DNA from: Pseudoalteromonas undina
Lineage (GTDB): Bacteria > Pseudomonadota > Gammaproteobacteria > Enterobacterales > Alteromonadaceae
Length of the DNA: 64,000 nucleotides
Assembly: GCF_000238275.3 (NCBI RefSeq)
Contig: NZ_AHCF03000003.1
Location: 2,356,501-2,420,500, forward strand
Reading direction: 5' to 3'
Under the pieces are notes generated by a model. It saw only the letters and a program-made list of their open reading frames with translations. It was not told the origin of the DNA and made no database searches. Position numbers and translations under genes: made by a program. Numbering within the stretch: the stretch's first letter is position 1; each line of letters begins with the position of its first letter. Positions 54,275 to 63,784 of this stretch are shown one piece after another.

Positions 54275-57088
54275 TTATAATGAATAGTAAAAGCTTAACC
54301 ATGCGCGCATTTCATCTTCAAAGCTGTCGCCTTCAACACGCGACAGTCCCATATCAAAAGTTAAGTCATTAACGCCCGCAGGACCCATCCCAAAGTTAAA
54401 GTTACTTTGGTATTTTAAGCCATAACTTTGTGCATAAACGCTGTTGTCTAATTGATGTTGCTTATAGTAAAGCCAGGGCATGCCTTCTTTAAAGCTGATG
54501 CCACCACCATAACCTTGGTAACGCTCTGCAGTTGCACTGTAATATGGCAGTTCAGCAGCAAGCACAAACTCGCTACTTTGTTGCTGATTAATCAGGTTAG
54601 AGCTAAACCCACCTAAAGCTAAATCACTATCGTCTCGCTGTTTTTGTTCAAAGCTCACAAACATGGGAATATTAAATGCTTTGCCAAATACTTTTGTTGC
54701 CAAGTCATAACCTTGCCAATGGCGACTGTGATTCCGCCCATCATAAATACTGGCATAAATACTCTGCCCTATGGCAAATGCTTGGCGGTCGTGTTGCCAT
54801 TGCTGACTAATACTCAATCGTGTCCAATTTTTATGGCTATTTTTATAATCTGTATAGTTATAAGCAAGCTCTGGGGTTAACTGAAGCTGGCCAAACTTCA
54901 ATGGGTGGCTTATTGCAGCAAAACCACCTCGGGCATCAATATCAGCGTTTAAGCTAGGTTGATATTGACGTGATGTATCCAAATTATAATCAAATAGCGC
55001 AACCTTAAACTTTGTATTTAACGCATTGTATTTTGCTTGTACAAATCCTCCATGTAATCCACCGTTATGCAAATCAATGTTATAACCCGCTTGTAAATCA
55101 AGTTGTTTTAATAGGTCGCTACTTTTTATACCTACACTTAGCAAACTGGTTGACGCTGAATAATACTGTGATCCCAAGGCAAACGTCGCTTGCTGATCAA
55201 GTACTGCGTAATCGCTTTGCTCTGCTATCTCATCGGTATATATTTTTGCCGGTGGCAGAGTGTGCTTATTTACCATCAACAATGGAGCTTCACTGTTTAC
55301 AGCGAGATCCGTCACGGCTGCGCGATTTTTTGTTATTAGCGTTTTTACATCAGGGCCATCGGCATTAGTGGAAAAATAAAGTAGTGAGCCATCTTCTGTT
55401 TCAATCGGATATGCGAGCGCTTCTTGCCCGTTAGTTAAGCGGGTGAGGGTGTTATTTTTTATATGGTAATTATAAATATCAGTCTTATTATTTAAGCCAG
55501 CAACAAAATAGATAGACTCCCCATTTTGACTAAAACTCGGCTGGCTTAAATATTGATACCCATTAGGCATTGGGACTGACTGTCTAGTATCACCGCCCAA
55601 ATCTTGTATATACAACTGCCAATTTTCGTTTAATGACGTTGATAAATAAGCTAATTTTGTTTCATCGGGGCTTAGGGTCGGGTAATCATACGTCGTTTTT
55701 AAGCTCTTGATAAAAAGTGGCGTGATTGTTTGTGTATTAAGATCGACTTTTACTAATTCAGAATACCCAGCTCTTATTTGCTCACCGTAAAGTGTTTCAC
55801 CATCGCGGGTAACACTAAAACGACGAATACCAGCCAGCTCCGTGAGTTGTTCGACGTTGCCAGTATCTATGTTATAGCTAAAAATGTCAGACACTTTGTT
55901 ATAAGTCCCCGACTCCTCACTACTGTAGGCATTAAAATAAAGCGTGTTATTGCCTACCCACTGCGGATTGGCAATACCTGCTCGATTTATTTGATTTAAT
56001 ATTTGTTTTTGTTCGCGCTTAAATACACTTGGCGCAGTATCAGGAATATCCTTAGCATCATCTTCAAGTAATTGCTTTTGTGCTTTAGTAAATTGCTGTT
56101 GCGCTTTAGTGTTGTCCTCAGTGCTATAAATTATGAGCTTGGTATTACTTTTTTTATCACGCTCCACTATGGCAATTTTGCTGCCGTCGCCAGAAAGAGC
56201 GGGGTTGCTAGCGTATAAATCAAGCTTTAACCAAAGCTTGCTATTAAGTGGTGACTCGGTTTGCTCTTGTTGCATTGCTTTGTAAGTGTACTCAGCAATA
56301 AATCGACGATATAGCTTGGCAGCGCTTTGCCCAAATACACCAGAAAATGCGTCGTCAAAATCTCGAGACTTAACCGCCCGCATACGAACCCATACATTAT
56401 CGACCAGCTGCTCTGAGTAATTTTGCTCTAGCCAGTATAAAAAACGACTTCCCATTAAATACGCCATGGAGCCCGCCATAAAGCCTTCATCACTATTTAG
56501 TTGCCCATAGGTCGGAAGCGCTCCTTGCTGAGCAAACTCCCTGAGTATTGCCTCAGAATAGTTATCAAAGAGTCGCCCTCGGCCTGTCATTTTAGACTCA
56601 ATTAAGGTGGCGTATCCTTCAGCTACCCAGCGCGGTGTATCGCCATAGGTTAAATCGTAAAGATCCCATACCCCTCTAATTTTTTGTTGCCACTCACTGC
56701 GGGTTGGCTGCGCTAAATGCACTAAGTGAATGTACTCATGCAATACTAGTAATTGCTGCCAGCCCGATGAGTTTGAGATTACCGTATCCGATTGTGGTGG
56801 CGTAGTAAAAAGCGCCATAACAGGATTATTAGAGGTTGGTAAGGCAAAGCCATTAGCTGCATTTAAAGGATCAAACACCACCACATCGACGATTTTATCA
56901 AGCGCACGGTTTTGTTGCTCAAGCACTTTAGTACGAACAATCTCCAGCTCTACTGCGGTCGATTTAGCAAAATCAATATGCTCACTACTAAAGTGTACAT
57001 TGAAATGCTCGGTATGAATGGTTTGCCAATTAGCAGCGAAGCTTGGTGAGGCAAGTAATAAAGCGGATGCCAGCAGTGTCTGTTTCAT
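54275..57088 (-). CDS. Secreted gluzincin-like peptidase with TolB-type propeller and C-terminal barrel-like region
   Basis: The 937-residue protein has a signal peptide (residues 1-18, ending SFA). Residues 20-250 form a peptidase MA-like domain with HEYIH at about 115 and the downstream WVAEGYATLIES glutamate motif. Residues 290-620 contain beta-propeller repeats (ALSGDGSKIAIVERD, TLSPDETKLAYLS, SFSQNGESIYFV). The last ~290 residues have alternating strands ending in AWLSFYYSL, as in outer-membrane beta-barrels. I infer an envelope metallopeptidase anchored in the outer membrane. Substrate unknown. Confidence 0.75.
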   Translation of the reverse strand: MKQTLLASALLLASPSFAANWQTIHTEHFNVHFSSEHIDFAKSTAVELEIVRTKVLEQQNRALDKIVDVVVFDPLNAANGFALPTSNNPVMALFTTPPQSDTVISNSSGWQQLLVLHEYIHLVHLAQPTRSEWQQKIRGVWDLYDLTYGDTPRWVAEGYATLIESKMTGRGRLFDNYSEAILREFAQQGALPTYGQLNSDEGFMAGSMAYLMGSRFLYWLEQNYSEQLVDNVWVRMRAVKSRDFDDAFSGVFGQSAAKLYRRFIAEYTYKAMQQEQTESPLNSKLWLKLDLYASNPALSGDGSKIAIVERDKKSNTKLIIYSTEDNTKAQQQFTKAQKQLLEDDAKDIPDTAPSVFKREQKQILNQINRAGIANPQWVGNNTLYFNAYSSEESGTYNKVSDIFSYNIDTGNVEQLTELAGIRRFSVTRDGETLYGEQIRAGYSELVKVDLNTQTITPLFIKSLKTTYDYPTLSPDETKLAYLSTSLNENWQLYIQDLGGDTRQSVPMPNGYQYLSQPSFSQNGESIYFVAGLNNKTDIYNYHIKNNTLTRLTNGQEALAYPIETEDGSLLYFSTNADGPDVKTLITKNRAAVTDLAVNSEAPLLMVNKHTLPPAKIYTDEIAEQSDYAVLDQQATFALGSQYYSASTSLLSVGIKSSDLLKQLDLQAGYNIDLHNGGLHGGFVQAKYNALNTKFKVALFDYNLDTSRQYQPSLNADIDARGGFAAISHPLKFGQLQLTPELAYNYTDYKNSHKNWTRLSISQQWQHDRQAFAIGQSIYASIYDGRNHSRHWQGYDLATKVFGKAFNIPMFVSFEQKQRDDSDLALGGFSSNLINQQQSSEFVLAAELPYYSATAERYQGYGGGISFKEGMPWLYYKQHQLDNSVYAQSYGLKYQSNFNFGMGPAGVNDLTFDMGLSRVEGDSFEDEMRAWLSFYYSL

Positions 57089-57238
57089 AAAATTCCCTAA
57101 AATAATTCCTTAATACACCTAGGTTATTATTAAAAGGAAAAAACGGGCAGTAAAAAAGTGTAATAAAGCATGTGCAAATGTGTATTTACACCCGCTTTAT
57201 TATTTAACCTTAACGCTAATTATTTACAATGGAGGAAA

Positions 57239-58789
57239 TTACATCCAACTACGAGGATCTGACTCAGCCTGCATAAGCGTAAAATCAATAATAAAGTCAG
57301 CATCTTGCTGTTTTAAATACGGAACATACGCGCCACCTGCAGCAAGTTGTATATACAGGCTTCTTAAGCCAGAGCGACGCATAAAAAAGGTACTCACACT
57401 GCGAGCGCTCTGTGCTTTGTACAGCTCAAATACCCGGTAATGTACGCCAATCATACCTTTGCGTACCACCATATAAAAACGCCCATCTTGTTGATGAAGA
57501 TAATACCCATAACGTTTATAAGACAAAAATACTAACGTAGCTAATACCAAAAATAACGCTAACGGAATTAATACATTAAGTTGCATAAAGCTAATTAAAA
57601 ACCCAGAAGCAACACTCGGTAGCAAGGCATAAAACAGCATGTTCTTATATAACAACGCCCTTTCTACCGCCTTGAATGCCAGCTTTTTACTGTTAAACCA
57701 TGGGTAAATCCACTGACACACATTATCAACTTGCCCCTGCGTGAGCACTGGTAACACTAAGGTTTGTTTATTCTTTTTCGCCATACTTGCAGCGCCACCA
57801 CTGCTGGCTTGCAAACACTCAACAGTAAAACGTTTCAATAGCCTAGCAACTAAGTTTTGCTTAATAACAATCGATTGTACTTTATCTAAACTAATTGATA
57901 GTTGATGGCGTTCTAACAGCCCTGCAATACGTTTAAATTTTTTATTTTTAAAATAAAGCTGATAATTATAAAACCGAATGAGCGACATAGTTACCGATAA
58001 AAACACCGCTATAAATACCAATATAAAAATCAAAGTAATTACTGCAAATACCGCTGCATTAGCCATCATACCCAGCTCTTGCTGATAAAAACCCTCTATT
58101 TTTGTTATAAACTGCTGCTCTAAAAAATCGATTGCCACATTCATAAAAGGGGCAATAGCGGCAAGCGCTAAAATGGCCATGTTCGACATTAAACCAAACT
58201 TAGCTATTTCTTTATTTGAAATGAATAAACTATTTTCGTCCTGCTCTTCAATATGAGACTGCGCTGTGTCAGCTACTTCTGCTGATGGTTGCTGCTGTGC
58301 TTTGTAGTCAAATACTTGTTTGCGCATTTGCTGGGCATAACCGCTGGTTACTCCCGGCAATACCGCTTCTTGGGCAACACTGCCGGCAGCATCAAAAATG
58401 CAATTAACTAAACCTACTGGAGTAAAATAAAAGGGCTCAGCTATGTTTACATTTTGCACTCGAGAAAACTTTAAGGTGAGTCGCTCTTTTTTAAATACGC
58501 CTTTATTTAGTAAAATTTCATGCTCGTCAGTAATACAAAAACGAAAACTACGGTAATACAAAAAACAATAAGCAAGCAATGAAGTCAAAGCAATCGCAAG
58601 CGCAACTTGCCCCCAAAATAGTTTATTTTCTACCTGGGTAACAAATACCACTAACACAGGCAGTAAATTAAATAAGCCGTCTTTGACAAAGCGAACACTA
58701 AAATGCATCACAAAATAAGCCAATGCCCAGGGCGAGACTTTTTGCCAATTAAGTGAAGGTGGCGTCATTTGCGTAGCATCAACACTCAC
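57239..58789 (-). CDS. ydbT: YdbT-like bacterial PH-domain membrane protein
   Basis: The protein of about 516 residues has several membrane helices and repeated bPH2 (DUF304) domains, with motifs such as RVQNVNIAEPFYFTPVGLVN, KVQSIVIKQNLVARLL and SGGAASMAKK. Several starts are possible: TTG 58837, ATG 58816, GTG 58789 and ATG 58768. GTG 58789 has GAGG nine bases upstream, so I use it; it overlaps the ydbS end. The YdbS/YdbT pair is widespread and of unknown function. Confidence 0.85.
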   Translation of the reverse strand: MSVDATQMTPPSLNWQKVSPWALAYFVMHFSVRFVKDGLFNLLPVLVVFVTQVENKLFWGQVALAIALTSLLAYCFLYYRSFRFCITDEHEILLNKGVFKKERLTLKFSRVQNVNIAEPFYFTPVGLVNCIFDAAGSVAQEAVLPGVTSGYAQQMRKQVFDYKAQQQPSAEVADTAQSHIEEQDENSLFISNKEIAKFGLMSNMAILALAAIAPFMNVAIDFLEQQFITKIEGFYQQELGMMANAAVFAVITLIFILVFIAVFLSVTMSLIRFYNYQLYFKNKKFKRIAGLLERHQLSISLDKVQSIVIKQNLVARLLKRFTVECLQASSGGAASMAKKNKQTLVLPVLTQGQVDNVCQWIYPWFNSKKLAFKAVERALLYKNMLFYALLPSVASGFLISFMQLNVLIPLALFLVLATLVFLSYKRYGYYLHQQDGRFYMVVRKGMIGVHYRVFELYKAQSARSVSTFFMRRSGLRSLYIQLAAGGAYVPYLKQQDADFIIDFTLMQAESDPRSWM

Positions 58790-59324
58790 TGGCAGCAACC
58801 TCACTCGTGGTTTCATCGTGGCGATAGCTTTGTACAAACTGACGGATATTTTTGCACTTTTCGTGGGTCAGACCGCTAATTTGTAAATCAGCACTCATCC
58901 CCCCTGCGCTGTAAAGCCTTAAACTGGCTAAACCCAGTTTTCGCTCTATTGGCCCACGATGTATTTCAATATGCTGCACTCGTGCTAACGGTAAAATAGT
59001 TACCTGCTGCCAAATAATACCCTTTTTAAATGCTATATCGTGGGTACGCAATGCACTGCCTTGTAATTTAATACTGAACACGCTGTATAGCATACAAAGT
59101 AAAATTAATAGCGGAACAGCAACCAATAAGTAACCTTGTGCCATGGCAGCAAAATCTGTATTAAAATAACAAACAACCGCTAGCACTAAGCAAAAAGGAA
59201 TGAAAAATAACAACCAATTCAATTGTGCATGCAATAACGCTTTATCGGCAAGCGGCTCAAACACTATGCTTTTATGTTGCGGTAGATCGGTTATTTGTTG
59301 ATTAGTAAACACACTTTGCTCCAT
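58779..59324 (-). CDS. ydbS: YdbS-like bacterial PH-domain membrane protein
   Basis: The ~181-residue protein has two adjacent membrane helices (about 35-75) and one bPH2 domain with LARVQHIEIHRGPIERKLGLA and LRLYSAGGMSADLQISGL. It is the usual short partner of YdbT and is encoded directly upstream of it. ATG 59324, 5 bp after the yeaD stop, is preferred over the GTG at 59342 that would overlap yeaD. Confidence 0.87.
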   Translation of the reverse strand: MEQSVFTNQQITDLPQHKSIVFEPLADKALLHAQLNWLLFFIPFCLVLAVVCYFNTDFAAMAQGYLLVAVPLLILLCMLYSVFSIKLQGSALRTHDIAFKKGIIWQQVTILPLARVQHIEIHRGPIERKLGLASLRLYSAGGMSADLQISGLTHEKCKNIRQFVQSYRHDETTSEVAASEC

Positions 59325-59329
59325 TGGAC

Positions 59330-60184
59330 TTAGCCAAGCCACTTTATTGTTGTCACTAAGGTATGACTTTGTTTTGGCTCAAGCGTAACCGCATCTTCAA
59401 GCACATTCGCAGCTTCTAGGCATAACATGCTTTTATAATCATCATCGGCAAAATTTGATAGCCGCTTTGATTTTTCAATCCATGGATTCCATAGTACGCA
59501 TGACTGCGAGTTTTCTCTGCTAACACTGATCACCCCTTGGGGAGTATCAATTGTTTGAACTGCTGCGGCTTGGGTATAAACCATATCGGTTTCACGGGAA
59601 AAGTCGACCACATCATGTTGCTGATGAGGCCCTTGACCAAACTCTATATATTGTGCCCCCTGCAGGCCTGTCACACGGGTATTATTAATATCTTCTGTTG
59701 GAAAGTAAGTATGCAGTGCTTGTGTATAACTAAATGGTACATTGCCTAAGTTACAGGTGGTTAAACGCACCTCTAATTGCTCTGATAAAATAAACTCAAC
59801 CCGTAATGACGACTGATGCGGCCACAAAGTAGAATCTACCTGCTTCATTGGTAATTTAAGGCTCACAGTAACCTCGCTGTCGGTTTCATGCACTTCATCG
59901 GCTTGCCATACATGCGTACGGGCAAAGCCATGCGCGGGGAAGTCCGAATTTTCATGTTGCCCAAACCAAGGCCAGCAAATAGGAATGCCACCACGAATAC
60001 TTTTCCCTTCGCTAAAGGTTTCATCCCCAGACACCCACAATAATGGCAATTTGTCTTTGGGTGTAAACTCAGTTATTTGCCCACCTTGTAAAAATATTTT
60101 CGCCTCACATTGGCGACTATTAATACTAATAAACTCTAAACCGCTATGTGTACGCTCAATACATACTGAGGGTGATAATTGCAT
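59330..60184 (-). CDS. yeaD: D-hexose-6-phosphate mutarotase (YeaD-like)
   Basis: The 284-residue aldose-1-epimerase-fold protein interconverts anomers of glucose-6-phosphate and related sugars. Conserved segments: GGQITEFTPKDKLPLLWVS, RGGIPICWPWFGQHE, PAHGFARTHVW (catalytic His) and TQALHTYF (second His), with VLWNPWIEKSKR and a C-terminal LEAANV carrying the catalytic Glu. First gene of a yeaD-ydbS-ydbT operon. The link to the PH-domain genes appears incidental. Confidence 0.92.
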   Translation of the reverse strand: MQLSPSVCIERTHSGLEFISINSRQCEAKIFLQGGQITEFTPKDKLPLLWVSGDETFSEGKSIRGGIPICWPWFGQHENSDFPAHGFARTHVWQADEVHETDSEVTVSLKLPMKQVDSTLWPHQSSLRVEFILSEQLEVRLTTCNLGNVPFSYTQALHTYFPTEDINNTRVTGLQGAQYIEFGQGPHQQHDVVDFSRETDMVYTQAAAVQTIDTPQGVISVSRENSQSCVLWNPWIEKSKRLSNFADDDYKSMLCLEAANVLEDAVTLEPKQSHTLVTTIKWLG

Positions 60185-60597
60185 TTTATTTCCTTTAACA
60201 CTGAGACTATTTTAATACTTAACCTGAGTTCAGGTTACTTGTACACAAACAATAATGCATGCTTAAAGCATAAGCTACATAGAATAGTTATTTAAATTGA
60301 GTTAGTTACTATATTTTTATGCCACATCAATGGCTAAATTACGACTAAAGTTTTACATCCCAGGCTTGCGTATCGCTTTTAACCTACGTAAGGTGCGCAA
60401 CCTTAGCAAACAGAATGTTATGAACGTTTAATAAATTAAAGATAATAAATACTATTTTAATTACTGCTCAAATTAATAAAAACCAATAAAAACTAATAAC
60501 AGCGGGCTGAAATAACATATATCATTTGAATTCAATTTATTTGATGTGTAACATTTCATGATTACGGCAAATGATTCGCCTTCCATGAGACAAGCAA
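60185..60597. promoter_or_regulatory. Divergent region between yeaD and the MarR gene with two palindromes
   Basis: AACCTGAGTTCAGGTT (60221-60236) is a perfect 16-bp palindrome 37 bp upstream of yeaD. TTGAATTCAA (60526-60535) is a perfect palindrome 62 bp upstream of the MarR gene, where an autoregulatory MarR operator would be expected. No other feature is seen in this 413-bp stretch. Confidence 0.4.
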
Positions 60598-61080
60598 ATG
60601 CAAAAATATGACGAATTACTAGTTTCTTTACGTAAGGTGATCCGTGCGATTGACTTACATTCAAAGCAACTTAATAAAACAGCGGGTTTAACAGGGCCAC
60701 AACTGCTTATCATGCAGGAAGTGTCTCAAACTGATGGTATTACCGCCAGCCGTATTGCGCAAAACGTTAACTTAAGCCCAGCAACGGTTACTAATATTCT
60801 TGACCGAATCGAAAGTAAAAACTTAGTAACACGTGTTCGTAGTCAAATGGATAAGCGCCGAGTCAGCTTATACCTTACCGAACAAGGTAAAGAACTACTC
60901 GAAAAAGCACCACAGCCATTACAAGAGCATTTTATCGAAAAATTTTCAGCTCTTGCTGAATGGGAACAGAGTTTACTCCTTTCATCAATGCAGCGTATTG
61001 CCGCAATGATGGATGCAGATAAGCTAGACGCCTCCCCGCTTTTAGAAGTAGGCGCACTGTTTCAAACTCCTAAAGAATAA
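60598..61080 (+). CDS. MarR family transcriptional regulator
   Basis: The 160-residue protein has a MarR winged helix: LTGPQLLIMQEVSQ, the recognition region LSPATVTNILDRIESKNLVT and the wing RSQMDKRRVSLYLTEQGKEL. MarR proteins are dimeric repressors released by small aromatic ligands or oxidants. It is divergent from yeaD and followed by a YbaN-like gene 138 bp downstream. The target may be its own promoter through TTGAATTCAA at 60526 (inference). Confidence 0.92.
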   Translation: MQKYDELLVSLRKVIRAIDLHSKQLNKTAGLTGPQLLIMQEVSQTDGITASRIAQNVNLSPATVTNILDRIESKNLVTRVRSQMDKRRVSLYLTEQGKELLEKAPQPLQEHFIEKFSALAEWEQSLLLSSMQRIAAMMDADKLDASPLLEVGALFQTPKE

Positions 61081-61218
61081 AACGCAGTATAAAAACAATA
61101 AAATCCCTTTGCTCGCCTTAAATGACTTAGTTGATAACTTGTAACTAAGCCATTTAAGCTTCATTTTATCCTGTAATTGGCTTACCTTTTACCGTTTAAC
61201 TTATTAAATAGAGCTAGC

Positions 61219-61614
61219 GTGAAAATACAAAACGTTTTTATTTATTATAAAAATATCGGCTTTAAATTGCTGGGGTTGCTGTGTGTATTACTCGGCATTA
61301 TTGGTGTTGTCCTACCCGTTATGCCAACCACGCCGTTTTTAATTTTAGCCTTAGCCTGTTTTGCTCGCTCATCTAGCGCGCTTGAATCTTGGCTATTAAA
61401 CCATCCTCGCTTTGGCACAACATTACAACATTGGCGCGCTCATCAAGTAGTTCCTGTAAAGGCAAAATATGCTGCGGGCATAGGTATGCTAATAGGCTTT
61501 ATATTTTTATTATACAGCAGCTCTCCTTCTTGGGTTATTGTCCTAGTTGCTGTTGTAGAAGTGCTGGTTTTGACTTACTTAATTTCTAAGCCCTCAACTC
61601 CACCTAAAAACTAA
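61219..61614 (+). CDS. ybaN: YbaN-like DUF454 inner-membrane protein
   Basis: The ~131-residue protein has two or three hydrophobic segments and the DUF454 signature GIIGVVLPVMPTTPFLILALACFARSS-type sequence, here split as GIIGVVLPVMPTTPFLIL and CFARSSSALESWLLNHP. Function unknown. The frame extends up to a TTG at 61177, but GTG 61219 with GAG upstream gives the usual length. Confidence 0.85.
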   Translation: MKIQNVFIYYKNIGFKLLGLLCVLLGIIGVVLPVMPTTPFLILALACFARSSSALESWLLNHPRFGTTLQHWRAHQVVPVKAKYAAGIGMLIGFIFLLYSSSPSWVIVLVAVVEVLVLTYLISKPSTPPKN

Positions 61615-61660
61615 TACGTTCGATATAAGCAAAATAAAGTGTAAAGTTTGGTAAATAAAT

Positions 61661-61689
61661 TTGTAACAGCTAATGCAAATCATTATCAT
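61661..61689 (+). promoter_or_regulatory. Fur box and promoter of the PepSY-DUF2271-DUF4198 operon
   Basis: TGCAAATCATTATCA (61674-61688) matches the Fur 7-1-7 consensus at 12 of 14 positions. TTGTAA (61661-61666) and TATCAT (61684-61689) at 17-bp spacing form a possible promoter that the box overlaps. The promoter lies inside a longer frame starting at 61648, which argues for the later start at 61720. Confidence 0.75.
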
Positions 61690-61719
61690 CCGTACAAATT
61701 AATTAAATCTGCACCTTTT

Positions 61720-62352
61720 ATGCCCTTTGTTAATAAACGCGCTTTATATAGTACGAGTCGTGCTTTACATATCTATATTTCTACCGCTTTGTTTTTTTTA
61801 CTTATTCTATTTTGTGTAAGCGGCATAGTGCTAAATCATGTTGACTGGTTAAAAAACGATAAAAACAACGGCCAAATTACCGCAGCAATTCCAGCTGAAC
61901 TACTTGTAAAAGCACAAACAGAATTAAATACACTACCTACTATTTATCCCCAAATAGAAGCTTACCTAGCCAAGCAATATGGGCTGAATAAAGTAAAAAG
62001 CATTGAATGGGAAAAGCAAGATTCACTGGTCATGCTCGACTATCCATTACCAGCAGGCTACGCCTACGCAGAATTTGATTTTATTAGTGGCGAATTGTTA
62101 CTCGATTATCAAACTGGGGGGTTTTTAAGTGTAATTGGCGACCTACATAAAGGTCGTTACAGCGGTGAAGTATGGAGCTGGGTTATTGATATATCAGCAG
62201 TGCTGATGATCCTATTTGCCATCACCGGCATGATTATTTTATTTCAAAATAGAAAAAAACGCTTAGCAGGAATATGGATAACCGCATTAGGTGTAGCAAC
62301 ACCTATTGTTATTTACCTGTGTTGGGTACCACAAATAAAAGGAGTGTCTTAA
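61720..62352 (+). CDS. PepSY-associated membrane protein
   Basis: The ~210-residue protein has a basic N-terminus (MPFVNKRALYSTSRALHIY), membrane helices at about 20-42 and 155-180 and a third near the C-terminus, with a periplasmic PepSY-like region between the first two. It has the HKGRYSGEVWSWVIDISAVL segment with a conserved His. Start: an open frame begins upstream at 61648, but that part contains the Fur box, so ATG 61720 is used. Its stop overlaps the next ATG (TAATG). It is likely a membrane partner in iron-related redox or uptake. Confidence 0.85.
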   Translation: MPFVNKRALYSTSRALHIYISTALFFLLILFCVSGIVLNHVDWLKNDKNNGQITAAIPAELLVKAQTELNTLPTIYPQIEAYLAKQYGLNKVKSIEWEKQDSLVMLDYPLPAGYAYAEFDFISGELLLDYQTGGFLSVIGDLHKGRYSGEVWSWVIDISAVLMILFAITGMIILFQNRKKRLAGIWITALGVATPIVIYLCWVPQIKGVS

Positions 62353-62858
62353 TGTTTAAAATTAAACCATGGCTAAGCATCACGCTGTTAGTCGCCGCGC
62401 TATTTCAAATTAATGCTCATGCACAATCGCCAAGGTTAGAAGTTGAATTAACCCTCGCCGATTTAAACGTGCAACCTTACCACCGACCTTATGTTGCTGT
62501 ATGGCTGGAAACACCAAAGCGCAAACACGTAACAACACTTGCACTATGGGTTCAAAAAGCAGAATGGTTTAAAGATCTACGCCAATGGTGGCGCAAAGCC
62601 GGTAAAAGTAATGCTCAGTTTGATGGTGTCAGCGGCGCAACCAAGCGTGCCGGCACATATACAATTAGTTGGGATGGCAACGATCTAAACGATAACCCTG
62701 TAACGCCCGGTAAATACCTACTTAATATTGAAGTTGTGCGCGAAGAAGGTGGCCGTGATTACAGCCGCATTGAGCTTGATTTAACCCAATCAGAGAAAAT
62801 AACTATTGAAGGTAAAAACGAATTTGCGACCAGCTTTGTCACTGTAAGCGCTAGGTAG
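62352..62858 (+). CDS. DUF2271 family periplasmic protein
   Basis: The 168-residue protein has a signal peptide (about residues 1-24, ending AHA) and a DUF2271 domain with HRPYVAVWLETPKRKHVTTL, LWVQKAEWFKDLRQWWRK and VSGATKRAGTYTISWDG. It starts at ATG 62352, overlapping the previous stop by one base, with GGAG nine bases upstream. DUF2271 genes are often beside PepSY and flavin-transfer genes; the exact role is unknown. Confidence 0.9.
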   Translation: MFKIKPWLSITLLVAALFQINAHAQSPRLEVELTLADLNVQPYHRPYVAVWLETPKRKHVTTLALWVQKAEWFKDLRQWWRKAGKSNAQFDGVSGATKRAGTYTISWDGNDLNDNPVTPGKYLLNIEVVREEGGRDYSRIELDLTQSEKITIEGKNEFATSFVTVSAR

Positions 62859-62891
62859 CCCTACTTATCATTCAAATTTAAAGGAAAAATA

Positions 62892-63737
62892 ATGAACGTT
62901 AATTTATCAAAAATTGCATTAATAGGTGCACTGAGTTTATCGGCGCTTGTATCAACAGCGGCAAGTGCACATGCCCGTTGGTTACTACCTTCGCACACTT
63001 CGCTTTCTGGCGATAAAGCGCATTACGTTATGATTGACGCAAGTATTTCTAACGAAATTTTTGCACCTGATAAAGCATTTCGTCCAAGCACAAAAGGCGC
63101 AGAGTACGACGATACTCTGCTTATGGCACTTGCCCCAAATGGCGAGCAAGTTACCGATACCATTCGTGCCTATTACCTAAAGCGCAAAAGCTCTGCAGCA
63201 GTAAAACTTCAGCAACAAGGCACCTACCATATTGCGATGACGCAAAAACCTATGTACATGACATTTTACAAAAATGCAGCAGGTGAGCGAAGCCGTGTAT
63301 TCGCTAAAAAAGCAGATGCCAACTTACCTAAAGACGCCAGCGATATCACCACAATTAAAACCATCTCTACTGTTGATACCTTTGTTAGCCATAATGGCAC
63401 TTCAAAACCCGCTCAACTAGGTCAAGGCTTAGAGCTAAGCGGCCCAACCCATCCAAACGACTTATTTGTTGGTGAGCAAGCACGCTTTCAACTACTAAGC
63501 GATGGCAAGCCGGTTGGCGAAGGGATTGAAATAAGTATTTTAAAAGGTGATACACGTTACCGTAATAGCCGTGGTGAGATTAAAGTAACCACAGATAAAG
63601 ACGGTTTTTTTGCCACTACTTGGCAACACCCTGGTTTATACCTAATTGAAACGTCTCAAAAAGTAACAGTTAATGAAGCTGGCGTAGACGTAGGTCGCTA
63701 TGCACTATTTACAACCCTTGAAGTAGCACCTGAGTAA
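62892..63737 (+). CDS. DUF4198 family periplasmic protein
   Basis: The 281-residue protein has a signal peptide (about 1-27, ending ASAHA) and starts its mature part with HARWLLPSHTSLSGDK, the pattern of DUF4198, a family linked to metal (Ni/Co/Fe) uptake. Further matches: SNEIFAPDKAF, ELSGPTHPNDLFVGEQARF and a C-terminal beta-sandwich ending YALFTTLEV. AAAGGA precedes the ATG. Last gene of the Fur-box operon, followed by a terminator. Confidence 0.9.
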   Translation: MNVNLSKIALIGALSLSALVSTAASAHARWLLPSHTSLSGDKAHYVMIDASISNEIFAPDKAFRPSTKGAEYDDTLLMALAPNGEQVTDTIRAYYLKRKSSAAVKLQQQGTYHIAMTQKPMYMTFYKNAAGERSRVFAKKADANLPKDASDITTIKTISTVDTFVSHNGTSKPAQLGQGLELSGPTHPNDLFVGEQARFQLLSDGKPVGEGIEISILKGDTRYRNSRGEIKVTTDKDGFFATTWQHPGLYLIETSQKVTVNEAGVDVGRYALFTTLEVAPE

Positions 63738-63757
63738 TTATTAAATATTATTTATTA

Positions 63758-63784
63758 GGCCAAGCAAATAGTTTGGCCTTTTTT
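63758..63784 (+). terminator. Rho-independent terminator after the DUF4198 gene
   Basis: AGGCCAA (63758-63764) and TTGGCCT (63774-63780) form a perfect 7-bp stem with a 9-nt loop and a T-run. Confidence 0.85.

Noticed and set aside
61648..61719. N-terminal extension of the PepSY protein
   Set aside because: It contains the Fur box and promoter; the product has a normal N-terminus from 61720.
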